A DNA stretch of 64,000 nucleotides, from positions 2,420,501-2,484,500 of the forward strand of contig NC_087105.1 in assembly GCF_963855985.1 (NCBI RefSeq), in the 5' to 3' direction. Below are positions 44,980-55,316 of the stretch, in pieces. How positions within the stretch are numbered: position 1 is the stretch's first letter; each line of letters starts with the position of its first letter. A program made the position numbers and the translations under genes. The DNA comes from Ostrinia nubilalis. Lineage: Eukaryota; Arthropoda; Insecta; Lepidoptera; Crambidae. Under the pieces are notes generated by a model, which was not told where the DNA came from, did no database searches, and saw only the letters and a program-made list of their open reading frames with translations.

Positions 44980-47525
44980 ACTGGGATACTCATTTCATTG
45001 TGTCTGAAATGATGATGATACACGACTGACCCAAAATGGCTGCAGAGAGTATCAGTTACAAATTGAAAAATAAAGGGACATACCGAATCTAACTCACTTA
45101 TAGCTAGACGGACATAGGATACTAAATTTATAACCTCCATTGGCTTCGGCAGTCGCTAGAAAGACATTAATGGCCGTCATAAAATTCTAATACATATTAG
45201 ACTTGTTAACAATTAGGTTATAGGTAGACTTATTAATCGATTGACCTTTTGTTATGTTTGCGCTGGGTTATATTCTCTGGGAATCGATGTACTTAGCTAT
45301 CTCGAAAAACTCTCGTTCAAAGTTCGTGACGAATGATGGATTAATCGGATCGACATCGATATTGGACCTTGGAATCATATTGGACCATCAGGTGGATTGA
45401 CGACCGCGATATCGTACCCAAATTAGGAACAAAATATGCACAGTGACTTAACACTCTCTGTTTTGTATGAGTCCAGCAAGTTTCATTCTCTTGCACTGAT
45501 CTACAGCATTAACAGCATAGGTTTTCTTTTGCTATATTTATATTTTTGTGTTTACATTATTTTTTTGTTTTAGGTTGCGGATACCAAAACGGTTAGTTCA
45601 TAAAGTGGTATGTCCATTTGGTTATTCTGGTAATGGCAATTCAAATGTCTTCTTCTTGATAATTTTGATTTGTCTTCGCATTATGCTTGACTTTCTTCAA
45701 TTGTCATTTCATATCTTGATATTATATCAATGTTTTGGGCTATGGTTTCTGCAGAATTCGACTGTTGCAAGTTCTTATTACTTCTATTGATTCATCTTCC
45801 TGTATCGTTAAGGATTCTTTTGCTTTAAGCATTTCTCTGCCATCTTTTTTCACATTCATGAATGTTTCGTTATCATGATTATTGTTAATACTTAATTATT
45901 TATCATGTTCCATAATTTCATTTGGGCATATGATAATGAATTCATTGCTAGGTCTTGTCTCTGGTCTTGATCATCTTATTGGGCTGTCTATGTTACATCG
46001 AAGTGTTCTACTACATCTACTGTTGCAGGCTTATTGTCAATAATATGTACCTACTTACTATTTATTTTCGATCAGGCTTCTGTATATTAAATAACTACTA
46101 CTGGCATGCAATCTGATTCAGCTTCCTCTAAGGTAGAAATGTTCTGGATACAATGAAGACCACAAACCAGGATCTGATTGACCACACTCACCTGATTAAT
46201 TTAAAGGTAAGCAATTGGTTGCACACTGAGAGTTATTGGTAAAATCTAACTTTTCTAAGCAATAATGGGAAAATGACAGTTACCATTTCTTGAATTCTCA
46301 GCTTAACCACCTTGTTTTAATGCATTTAAAAGGGATATCGTTCAGTAAAAACCGACTCTTGGGCAGAAATGCCAACCCAGTTTATACCTTTATAGAACTA
46401 TTTAGTTAGCGCTAAATGAACGTCATAACATTAATTAATTCCTAAAATAGTTTCAGAGCTGAATGTTGATATAATTCAGTGTTTAATTACCTCCTCGAAA
46501 CCGTTCAGTTGACTAAAGCGATTAAAATCGTAACACGAAAACTTGACCCACTATTATTAATGTCTATGGAAATCCAATCTTTGATTATCCCCTGCTGCTC
46601 CACTATCCACTTAACTGCCTCGAGCTAGAGCTCACATTTGTGTAATGACTGAAACCAATTATAGTGCCGGGGCCACACTTTGGCATTTCAATTTCATTGC
46701 GGCTCTAACCGCCTTTCTTTTGAGTTTCCTTGCTTTTGCAGTGTGGCTTTGAGGGTTCTCATTGTGATTCTAATGAACTGTATAAGAAAGTTAAGTTATT
46801 CTTTCTACAGCCATGTGAGTAAAATTTAAGTATCGACTGTCACTTTCTTATTGATTTAAGTACGGGTAGTTATTGCCTCTCTTGTTTTTAAAGACATTAA
46901 CTTCTTAATAATTATTATCTTTGAGTCGCTAAACCTTGCTTTACTTTTGTAAGAAAATGCATTATTTTTTACAATAATCTCTAAAATAATCCAGAATTAA
47001 ACAATTTTTTTCACAATAGATAAATTAAGGTTTTAAAAGTAACTGTAAAATTTTAGCCTCTATGTATTTACAAATCTACTTACAATTATTTGAAGAATCG
47101 AAACGTGCAAGCTACTAAAATATTAACAACCGAAACGAACGCCCGGTACTAAAGTGGGACAACTCAAAAACGTTAAAAAACTTCCTCCAAAAAGTTCCAA
47201 TTGCCAAATGAAAACTCTTTCCCCGTTTCCATTTTCCCTCTCAGTTCCAATAATGTCAGTAAAAAATAGTAGAGTCCACTTGTTTTCCTTTTGCATTAAT
47301 TAGTTTCGTTCGCTTTCAAAGTAGTATTGTACAGAATCCTCATACGGCTTATCTACTTGTTAATAAGAGCGTTTTTGCAATAGAATTGTACAGTCCGATA
47401 TGCATACTGTACATACGACGGCCATCACGTAGCGACAGATTGTAATGAATTGGATGTGTACGAAAATCTGGTGGTGGTTATTTGGATTGGGATAATTGGG
47501 TTAGCAGGTTTTGCAAGTATGCAGT
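44980..47525. other. Long spacer, possible coding relic on the minus strand
   Basis: No intact gene. Between about 45560 and 46150 the minus strand gives broken stretches such as KPATVDVVEHFDV and NEFIIICPNEIMEHDK in different frames, which look like decayed coding sequence, family unknown. TTTTTTTGTTTTAG near 45573 looks like a 3' splice site on the plus strand. The rest is AT-rich spacer. Confidence 0.25.
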
Positions 47526-47610
47526 GAGTTCGTTCGTTTCAGCCGAAAGACGTCCACTGCTGGACAAAGGCCCATGGATTTCCACAAAGACCGGTCCTGC
47601 GCCGCAAAAA
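47526..47610 (-). mobile_element. RTE-type LINE 3' end with ACGA tail
   Basis: GTTCGTTCGTTTCAGCCGAA, GACGTCCACTGCTGGACAAA and GGTCCTGCGCCGCA. The minus strand encodes AAQDRSLWKSMG, then a frameshift before the -FVQQWTSFG end. Confidence 0.75.
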
Positions 47611-47812
47611 TTTTTATTTTTCCTTCTTTCTTTAGTCAGGGTTATTCTTGTAAAACACCAACAAGTTGCGAGACTAGACAACTAACACTATAATAATTTG
47701 TTCTACGACTTTTGAAAATTCATGGCTTACTTTTTTTTCATACAAAAGTATGTAATTATTAGCTTAATTTACCGCTCTATGTTTATAAATCTAAGTGCAT
47801 CACCAAGAGACA

Positions 47813-49118
47813 TCTTATATACAGTGTGAGTCACGTTAAAGTGTACATATGAAAATAGATGAAACTAGACCTATTTTTATCGACAAAAAAGAGGTCAAAA
47901 TTTTTTTGAGATTTTTTTTTAATTTTTTATAGAATTTTTTTTCTTCCAATGACTTATTGTAAAGAAAACGTAATAACTTTTAAACTAAGCGGTATATCCT
48001 GATAAAATAAAAACAGTAATAATGCTAAATAACAGGCAATACTAAAAAAATACATAAAATACACAAAAAAGGCCAACAAATAATAACAAATTATACTTTT
48101 TGAAAAAAATCTGCTTTCAAATTCGTGTTTTTTTGGTTATTTGATAAATGTCTCCAAAAAATGCCCCTATAACAGATGGTTTTTATTACTTTGTATTATT
48201 CTCTATCGTATTATCTTTGTAAAACCAAAAATCGCATGTCTCTATTCCTATCACAACATTTGCTATGATCGTTTGAACAAAGGCCTGCCACAACATTATT
48301 CTCCGCTACAGGTAGAGACAATTTTAATTTTAACTAAAATGCTTATTTTACTTCGTAATCTTTTGTTTTTATTTGAAATCTAACTTGACTTTATCAAAAT
48401 TACAAATCTAGAGCCATTTTCAGTGTCGTTGTAAACGAAGCGTTGAATGGCGCGCCCGGAGAGGCTTAGTTCAAACGATCATTGCAAACGTTGTGATAGG
48501 GATAGAGACATGCGATTTTTGGTTTTACGAAGGTAATACGATAGAGAATAATAAAAAGTAATAAAAACCACCTATTATTGGGGCATTTTTTGGAGAAATT
48601 TATCAAATAACCAAAAAAAACACGAATTTAAAAGCAATTTTTTTTCAAAAAGTATGTTTTTTTATTATTTGTGGCCTTTTTTGTGTATTTTATGTATTTT
48701 TTTAGTATCGCCTGTTATTTAGCATTATTACTGTTTTTATTTTATCAGGATATACCGCTTAGTTTAAAAGTTATTACGTTTTCTTTACAATAAGTCATTG
48801 GAAGAAAAAAAATTCTATAAAAATTTAAAAAAAAATCTAAAAAAAAAATTGACCTCTTTTTTGTCGATAAAAATAGGTCTAGTTTCATCTATTTTCATAT
48901 GTACACTTTAACGTGACTCACACTGTATATAAAAGAAAGTCGTGTTAGTTACTCCACTTATAACTCAAGAACGGCTGAACCGATTTAGCTGAAAATTGTC
49001 AGGGAGGTAGTTTAGAGCCAGGAGAAGGACATAGGATACTTTTTATCCCGTTCGAAATAAAAAAAAGTCTGCTTATTTATTGCCATTAAGGCGGAACAAA
49101 GTTCGCCGGGTCAGCTAG
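47813..49118 (+). mobile_element. Non-autonomous Helitron split by a foldback
   Basis: The 5' end TCTTATA lies at 47813 and the rest resumes at 48926 with TATATAAAAGAAAGTCGTGT. The 3' end has the hairpin GGCGGAACAAAGTTCGCC then GGGTCAGCTAG|T. The foldback at 47822-48925 has inserted into the 5' TATATA run. Without it the Helitron is ~200 bp. Confidence 0.75.
47822..48925. mobile_element. 1.1-kb foldback (hairpin) element, CAGTGTGAGTCACG ends
   Basis: Arms 47822-48286 and 48462-48925 are near-identical inverted copies of ~465 bp around a ~175-bp spacer. TA flanks both ends. Paired blocks include GTACACTTTAACGTGACTCA, GGTATATCCTGATAAAATAA and AAAACCAAAAATCGCATGTC. No coding capacity beyond the 80-codon frame at 48141-48383, which has no domain. 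A transcript would fold into a ~465-bp duplex. Confidence 0.9.
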
Positions 49119-49435
49119 TAGACAATATAAGTAAGCGACAGTGCGATATTGATTTTTTTTAACCAATGTTGTTGTAGGTATAATAATGTTTGTATCTGTT
49201 GTCTGTCGCTGTACAAAAACATATTTTACATCACTGCGTGTTAATTCGGCTTTATTAATCGATGTCAAATTGCCGAGAACAGCTCTCGACCGAATTAAAG
49301 CGCCTCTAGTGGTTAATCGCATCGTTTAAATTTACTCACAATTTGCTCTGAACTGATTAATTAATGGCTTAATTGATAATTGTTGTACTGATAAAGAAAA
49401 ATAATGTATTAATAAACTTCTTCTTTTGTTTCAGG

Positions 49436-49487
49436 TGAGTATTGTGCGGAAAAGAATGCTCTAAGTTAAGTCGTGAAATAAAACAGG
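49436..49487 (+). promoter_or_regulatory. Candidate recursive splice site with following mini-exon
   Basis: CTTCTTCTTTTGTTTCAG ends at 49435 and is followed at once by GTGAGTAT, a 3' splice site fused to a 5' splice site, the layout of insect ratchet points. A second donor AACAG|GTAAAAAG at 49487/49488 would define a 52-nt exon with stops in all three frames. It is relevant only if the window is intronic and transcribed on the plus strand. Confidence 0.3.
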
Positions 49488-49602
49488 TAAAAAGAAGCAC
49501 TTAAGTTGTATAAGACATAAAATATACGAGTAATATACCTTATAGTAACAAACTGAAAACGGAAAAGTTTGACTGTAAACTGTGTGTGTAATAATAAAAG
49601 TA

Positions 49603-49712
49603 AGACTGAGTTGCACCACCTAACTTTGACCGTAACTATATGTAAGTATAACGATAACCGGCGTTTTTTGTATGGAGTTTGACAGATTTTTCACGTTTGT
49701 CAAAGTTAAAAA
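49603..49712 (+). mobile_element. MITE family A, 3' truncated
   Basis: AGACTGAGTTGCACCACCTA, a short ATGTAAGTATA insertion, GATAACCGGCGTTTTTTGTA, then loss after GTCAAAGTTAAA. Confidence 0.75.
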
Positions 49713-50311
49713 GTCATAAAACATAACTTTATCAGTGCCTTCTACAGCTTGGCCACTAAATAGTAAATACTTCTTCGCCAATCTCTGATTGGAGGAACTG
49801 AAATAGGATCTAGGACCATCTCCGTTCAATCTATAATATTGTGATTCACCGCTCTCTGTGCCATAGGTGGAGTGGTCTCAGCGCTCGTCCCCACGGTAAT
49901 ACAGTTTTACTGGATCCAGTAATGCAGTGTCGAATGCCTCACTATACTACCAAAACGGGATCCTACAAAAATGTTCTTGCATAAAACGGGACGTCTCCGT
50001 GGAAACAAGTCCAAGATAGCATCGATAAAATCGGTATTGTCTGAACATCACCAGATGAAACTGTCATAAATTATTAAGAACCCTGTAATAACGTTGCATA
50101 ATCATAAAACTTTACTTCCAAGCTTTACGACTCAATTAGCGTGGTGACGTCATTGCGAGAACTAAGTCGTCACGAAAGCACGGTTGGGTAAACATGCCAT
50201 GGTCGTGGTAGTTTCGGGTCAAGTCTCAAGGATAGGGGATTTGTTACTGGTGGAAATCTTATAGTTTAAAACGTAGGGTAAAAAATTGCTTATAGGTACG
50301 ACTATCTCAGT
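49713..50311. other. Spacer without gene
   Basis: No recognised signature. Confidence 0.4.
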
Positions 50312-50425
50312 TCGTTCGTTCATTCGTTCAGCCAAAATGAGCCACATCGATCGGTCACGCGCTTCCCGCATCCATTCCTACGAACGTCACCAGATCGGAT
50401 GTCGGTCCACCTATTTTTAGTAAAA
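50312..50425 (-). mobile_element. RTE-type LINE 3' end, ACGA tail, eroded
   Basis: GTTCGTTCGTTCATTCGTTC is the reversed tail. Reverse reading keeps -RWTD- and -DAGSA- like blocks with deletions. The 77-codon frame here follows it in a shifted frame. Confidence 0.6.
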
Positions 50426-50465
50426 AAAGAAAAATAATTTATTGTAAAACGCGAGTAGCTTGTAC

Positions 50466-50650
50466 TTTTTTTTATCCACAACGAGGAAGCTCTTGGCCTG
50501 TATCTCACCTGATGGTAAGTGACGATCAGCTCGAAGGTAAAAGCGAGCTTCACCCGGAATCCTCAACCACGGAAGAACTGGCTATCTTACCTCTTACTGC
50601 CGGAACATAACAATGCTGTTAACATTGTTGTTATGGCGACAGACTTAGGT
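50466..50650 (+). mobile_element. Dispersed retroposon-like repeat, fuller copy
   Basis: TTTTTTTTATCCACAACGAG, CTCACCTGATGGTAAGTGAC, CACCCGGAATCCTCAACCAC, CTTACTGCCGGAACATAACA and AACATTGTTGTTATGG. Fragments are at 5768, 11385 and 56195. Confidence 0.65.
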
Positions 50651-50992
50651 TTATTGTTTCTTATAAAGTAAAAAAAAGCTTTTACCTATTTATAGCATCC
50701 AGGGTTTCTGGTTTTTGTAGACTACTAAATTGTGGCACATTTAACGTTCAGGATGCCCAGCAAAGAAAGAAGAGGAGGAAGTTTATCCCACAAATTTTCG
50801 AACACAATTGAGGCATCTATGTTTTTTTTAACCTACACCTAAATATTTCTAATGAACTCATCGAGAAATGACCTTTATAAGTATGTATAACTAATAACAG
50901 CTTAGAAGCGAAAGTCGCGTGCAAACATTCAGGGTCACGATATCAATCAGGTCATTTAGTCTCCACTGCAGGAGCACGACCCTCTAATTTCG

Positions 50993-51190
50993 TTCGTTCG
51001 TTTCAGCCAAATGACGTCCACTGCTGGACAAAGGCCTCCCCCAAGGTTTTCCACAATGAACGGTCCTGCGCTGCCCGCCTCCAGGCTCTTCCCGCGACCT
51101 TTACCAGATCGTCGGTCCTCCTAGTAGGAGGCCTGCCCACGCTACGTCATCCAGCTCGTGGTCGCCACTCGAGAACTTTCCTGCCAAAAC
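50993..51190 (-). pseudogene. RTE-type LINE ORF2 C-terminus, nearly intact end
   Basis: The minus strand reads VGRPPTRRTDDLVKVAG, RAWRRAAQDRSLWKTLG, then EAFVQQWTSFG-stop, followed by an (ACGA)n tail. The blocks GRPPTR-TDDLVKVAG, AAQDRSLWK and EAFVQQWTSFG define the family. An in-frame stop lies just upstream of the conserved stretch. It is 5'-truncated with no RT domain. Confidence 0.85.
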
Positions 51191-51412
51191 GGCCATCGTC
51201 TCTAATTTACTAGAGACAAATGGAGGAACTTGTGGTCTATCCATTTAACTAAACTTGTGGGTGCACCCTCTTTTATTGCACTACTTCTCACGATACTAAG
51301 CCAATCTTTTTCAATTAGACCCGCCCCATGATATCGTTGGGTCGATGGGTCGGCGGGTCGATGGTCTTCTGACTGACCTTCACCTCTTGACTGCCACTGC
51401 CTTATTTCATTA

Positions 51413-51592
51413 CTAGCTTCCGCCCGCGGCTTCGCCCGCGTGGAATTTTGTCTGTCACAGAAAAACTTTATCGCGCGCGTCCCTGTTTCAAAAACCGGGA
51501 TAAAAACTATCCTATGTTCTTTCCCGGGACTCAAACTATCTCTATGCCAAATTTCATCAAAATCGGTTGCGAGGTTTAAGCGGGAAAGCGTA

Positions 51593-51625
<33 letters not shown>

Positions 51626-51656
51626 GTTACTTTCGCATTTATAATATTAGTTGGGA
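51413..51656 (-). mobile_element. Young non-autonomous Helitron
   Basis: Minus strand: A|TCCCAACTAATATTATAAAT to CGCGGGCGAAGCCGCGGGCG then GAAGCTAG|T, with both A/T flanks. It carries (CTGT)n and ATAAAAACTATCCTATGTTC. Nearly identical to 59790-60023 in opposite orientation. Confidence 0.9.
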
Positions 51657-52538
51657 TTTATGCAAAAAGAAAAGGATAAGGTGAATGATTATTTAAATGA
51701 CAGGGGAGCATAAACTGTATCTGTCTAGCTTGTACTTATAACAAATTATCTTGTAAATGGTATTTCCAGTTAAAAATAAGAGGTTGACAAAGGATACTGA
51801 TATTCTTCCTCTACTACATACTTCTCAGAATAAGCCCATAAGTTGTCCGGAAGGGTAGTAAATAAATATCATCCAAAAGTTGTAATAAATATGTTAAAAA
51901 TCGACTGAAAGTGTGACCTCAACTTGTGTCTTAAACATACTGAAAAATTCGAACTGTACCCAAAGAATTTAGAGCTATAAAAAATCAGGGAAAAATTAAT
52001 GACATTGAAATTCAAAATGCGAAATGAGTGTTCAAAATTGCCAAAATTTAATGATGGTCTTCATGGAATCGTGTTTCTCAGAAAGCTTTAGAAATACATG
52101 CCAAACTCGTTAGATAATTTAATTAATTCATCGTAATATTGCCTCCAAAATTCGTAGAAATTTAGAAATCAATTTCATACGCCTTTGAATGATGTTTACA
52201 AATGTATCTAATTCAACGGAAAAGCAATTTGCGGAGTTACTCCGAAAAACGTTATCTGAAGTTACTAATATTGCCATCTCCCTCACGCAAAGCGGGAAGC
52301 CAACATGAGCGACAGTGACAGATAGACTCGAAACCACGTTAACAGCGTTTCGTAGTAGCCCAGCTGAGTTTTGATGCGAAATAAAAAATCCAATACAAGT
52401 TAAAACGTAAAACACGACGCGAGTTGCTTTTATCACCGTTTTTGCAATTTCATTCCGTTGCTGAACCGCGACGAGTTTTTTGTTGAGAGCGATGTGGTAC
52501 GTCCGTTCCGTATTTTATTTGATTCTAGGAAATAATAG
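51657..52538. other. Spacer without gene
   Basis: A 102-codon minus frame (52128-52436) has no domain and uneven composition. I do not treat it as a gene. Confidence 0.35.
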
Positions 52539-52655
52539 TTCGTTCGTTCCTTTCAGCTTTTCAGTCTACTTCTGGACAAAGGCCTCCTCCAACGATTTTG
52601 AAAACGACCGGTCCTGTCTCGCCCGCATCCAAGCATCCTGCGCGAAAAATGTGCA
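52539..52655 (-). mobile_element. RTE-type LINE 3' end with ACGA tail
   Basis: GTTCGTTCCTTTCAGC is the reversed tail. The minus strand reads DAWMRARQDRSFSKSLEEAF then VQK and a premature stop. Confidence 0.75.
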
Positions 52656-53062
52656 ACAAATTGACTTTTTTATGCTAGTTTTTCCAACAACTTTAATCCT
52701 TAGTAGACTAATTCATAGTCTAGGCTCTAGAATTATTCTGAGAATTAACTTTCATATTCAATATTACTTTAACATCTTAAAATTTAGTCAAATTCCATCA
52801 AGAGTATTTTTAAGAACAAAATATATCCATCTATTCTCACAATCACTCGTTTAAATATTCTGATTTGCACACCTAGTTTACCTAATGATTAATTACAAGA
52901 CAGTTTTAGGGTGTAGTTTACGACCGAATTTAATTATGCTCCTAACTTTCACGAAACTATACACGCGACCGACCCAAACGCATGGCGTGTGCAATTATTT
53001 AATTTAAAACTAATGAAAATTGACGAGTCGTAACTTATTAACTGGGTAATCAATTTTTACTA
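52656..53062. other. Spacer without gene
   Basis: No recognised signature. Confidence 0.4.
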
Positions 53063-53220
53063 GGCGTAAGACGTCCACCCACAAGGTGGACCGACGACCT
53101 GATAAAGGTAGCAGGAAGGCGCTGGATGCAGGCCGCTACGAACCGTGCGATGTGGAAGTCATTGGGGGAGGCCTATGTTCAGCAGTGGACGTCCTGTGGC
53201 TGAAATGATGATGATGATAA
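53063..53220 (+). pseudogene. RTE-type LINE ORF2 C-terminus with ATGATG tail
   Basis: The frame from 53063 to the stop at 53201-53203 reads RRPPTRWTDDLIKVAGRRWM, QAATNRAMWKSLG, EAYVQQWTSCG-stop without interruption, then AAATGATGATGATGATAAT. It is the best-preserved end of the ATGATG-tailed subfamily here. Everything upstream (endonuclease, RT) is absent. Confidence 0.85.
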
Positions 53221-53934
53221 TTGAATAGGCTCCAAACAAATGGACCGATTTGAAAAAGTCTTTCTCCATTAGAATCCAATGTCTCGTAAAATTAGGATTT
53301 TTATTTTCAAACATTATTTAAATGGAACCCTAAAATGAACTGGCAGATAGAACAAGGTTATAAACAGAGAACGGCTCAATATGGAATTTGCATAACGGTT
53401 TAATTCGTTATCCTTTTGTAACGTAAACGTTACAAATAACGAGTAACGCTGTCAGCGGATTATACCTGCTAACATTAGGCTAAATATTTGGACTTTTTGA
53501 TTGTCTTTGGGAGTTTTATCTTTTTAACTGAACATGATTCGTGTTTCGTGTAAAAACATTATTCCTACTCATTCAGAGAATCATTTATTAATTTATTTAT
53601 TTATTTATTTCCACACACATTATCACTATCTTTACAGGTACTTAAAACCTAATGCGATAGCATAACTTAATAAATCATGAAGAATGTAAAACGTTATGAT
53701 GTTACTTTTTTCCTAATTTAGCTACTTTACTCAAAATAGTAACGTTTCATACTGTTACTAAACTTCCTCGTGAAAACTTTAATAAGCCAACCGATCAGTA
53801 ATAAACACTGTTTGACTGTCCATGACATTTCCCGATGAACAATCGAATCCCGCCATGCAGTTAAATTTTTTCAAGTATTTATAATTTAATTACTCTATTA
53901 CTACAACTTTAAAGCTTATTTTTTTTAATAACTT
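53221..53934. other. Spacer with Helitron-like fragment
   Basis: AATAGGCTCCAAACAAATGG then ACCGATTTGAAAAAGTC (about 53222-53260) is related to the fragment at 43545. An ATTT microsatellite lies at about 53586-53610. No gene. Confidence 0.4.
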
Positions 53935-53995
53935 AGGCTAGGTTGCACTGTCTTACTTTAACTTTAACAAACGTCAAACATCTGTCAAACTCCAT

Positions 53996-54086
53996 ACAAA
54001 AACACCGGTTATCGTTATTATAGTAACTATAATAACGATATTATCGTTATTATAGTTACTATAATAACGATAACCGGTGTTTTTGT
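53996..54086. repeat. 91-bp near-perfect palindrome (45-bp arms)
   Basis: Arms 53996-54040 and 54042-54086 are exact reverse complements with one base between them. Each arm contains CGTTATTATAGTAACTATAA (or its mirror), itself a palindrome, so the structure is a palindrome of palindromes. It is formed by the family A centre ACCGGTTATCGTTA.. joined to its own mirror image. Confidence 0.9.
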
Positions 54087-54348
54087 TTTGTTTTTTACTA
54101 TATTATAGTAACTGTTAATAGGCCAGTAGAATTAAACACAAAAATTGATTAAATCGGAAATAATTCCTACAAAAGATTTTTTTGCTTTAATGGCTTCATT
54201 GGTTGCCCATTAAGACTCTCCTAAGTTTTCGACTTCGACGGAGTTGTGCTTAAGTGGTGGGGGCCCCCGAAAGGGGCGTTTTTTCGGTTTTCCGGTTATA
54301 CCGCGTAAAGGACTTACCCTATCGAAAAGTGGTCTTCATGACGGTTAA

Positions 54349-54687
54349 AGGGCACTTAATCCTGCATTGAATAAGACCAAATTCATATGTTTTGGACAAA
54401 CCGTTCTCGCGCTAAAGTTCGGCAAAGTAGAAAATATACGTATAATTAATGACCCTCTCCACGTCCAATGGCTTGTTACCCACATGCTTCCAAGCCTTGT
54501 AAAGGGTCGCCTTAACCAGTGTAACCCTAACAAGGCTCACGAGTTTGATTCGCTTATCCTTGTTCGTCCCAGCCGTTCCTTAACTGCGGTTGCTGCACCT
54601 CTTCCTGGCACTCTCCTGAACGACTCTGTGTTACCTAATGTGGCTGCCCCTCTTCCTTGTACCCTCCTGTACGATTTCATTGCTTAG
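54349..54687 (+). other. Twin open frame in the left foldback arm
   Basis: Open from the codon after a TAA at 54346 to the stop ending at 54687. The segment RALNPALNKTKFICFGQT resembles the LNP-KTK-I-FG block downstream of the catalytic motif in non-LTR reverse transcriptases. The rest (DPLHVQWLVTH, RPSRSLTAVAAPLPGT) is not recognised. From LNKTKF onward it matches the right-arm frame at 90 of 106 positions. There is no good ATG start, and most differences change amino acids, so a functional protein is doubtful. Confidence 0.3.
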
Positions 54688-54727
54688 CCATATGCCTGGT
54701 CCAAGGTTCGACGCCACAAAATCAACT

Positions 54728-54950
54728 TCGTACGAGTGAAAATAGTTTAAATACTATTTCCCGTGCTTGCAACATTTTTCTTTACTGCTTCGCCTCTATT
54801 AGTCGTAGAGTGATTGTATATATCCTATAGCCTTCCTCAATGTATGAGCTATTCAACACAAAAATAATGATTTCAATCAAACTAGTAATTCTTAAGATTA
54901 GCGCGTTCAAACAAACAAACAAAAAACTCTTCAGCGTTTTAATATGAACT
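54728..54950 (-). mobile_element. Internal Helitron segment in the foldback spacer
   Basis: CTTCGTACGAGTGAAAATAG, CTGCTTCGCCTCTATTAGTC and TAAGATTAGCGCGTTCAAAC match the Helitron at 14073-14300. The GC hairpin and CTAG end are missing, and the left boundary joins directly to the arm. Confidence 0.6.
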
Positions 54951-54995
54951 TGTTGTTGTTGATTTTTGGCGTCGAACCTTAGACCAGGCATACGG

Positions 54996-55316
54996 CTAGG
55001 CAACGTAGTCATGCAGGAGGATACAAGGAAGAGGGGCAGCCACAGTAGGTAACACAGAGTCGTTCAGGTGAGTGCCAGGAAGAGGTGCAGCAACCGCAGT
55101 TAAGGAACGACTGGGACGAACAAGGATAGGCGCATCAAGCTCGTAAGCCTTGATAGGGTTACACTGGTTGAGGTAGCCCTTTTCAAGACTTGGAAGCCTG
55201 TGGGTAACAAACCATTGGACGTGGAGAGGGTCATTAATTATACGTATATTTTCTACTTTGCTGAACTTTAGCGCGAGAACGGTTTGTCCAAAACATATGA
55301 ATTTGGTCTTATTCAA
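54996..55316 (-). other. Twin open frame in the right foldback arm
   Basis: A 106-codon frame on the minus strand mirrors the left-arm frame: LNKTKFICFGQTVLALKFSK, then NDPLHVQWFVTH, RPSRSLTAVAAPLPGTHLND and a C-terminal LLHDYVA. It converges tail-to-tail with the left frame. The two copies have stayed open since duplication but differ at 16 residues. It may be captured LINE sequence. I assign no function. Confidence 0.3.

Noticed and set aside
45540..45790. TTTTTTTGTTTTAG followed by an 80-codon frame as a host exon
   Set aside because: The 3' splice site is plausible, but the frame has no domain, no matching donor was seen and there is no neighbouring exon.
52128..52436. A 102-codon minus frame as a gene
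   Set aside because: No conserved motif, no splice or start context, and it lies in AT-rich spacer. I could not tie it to any family.
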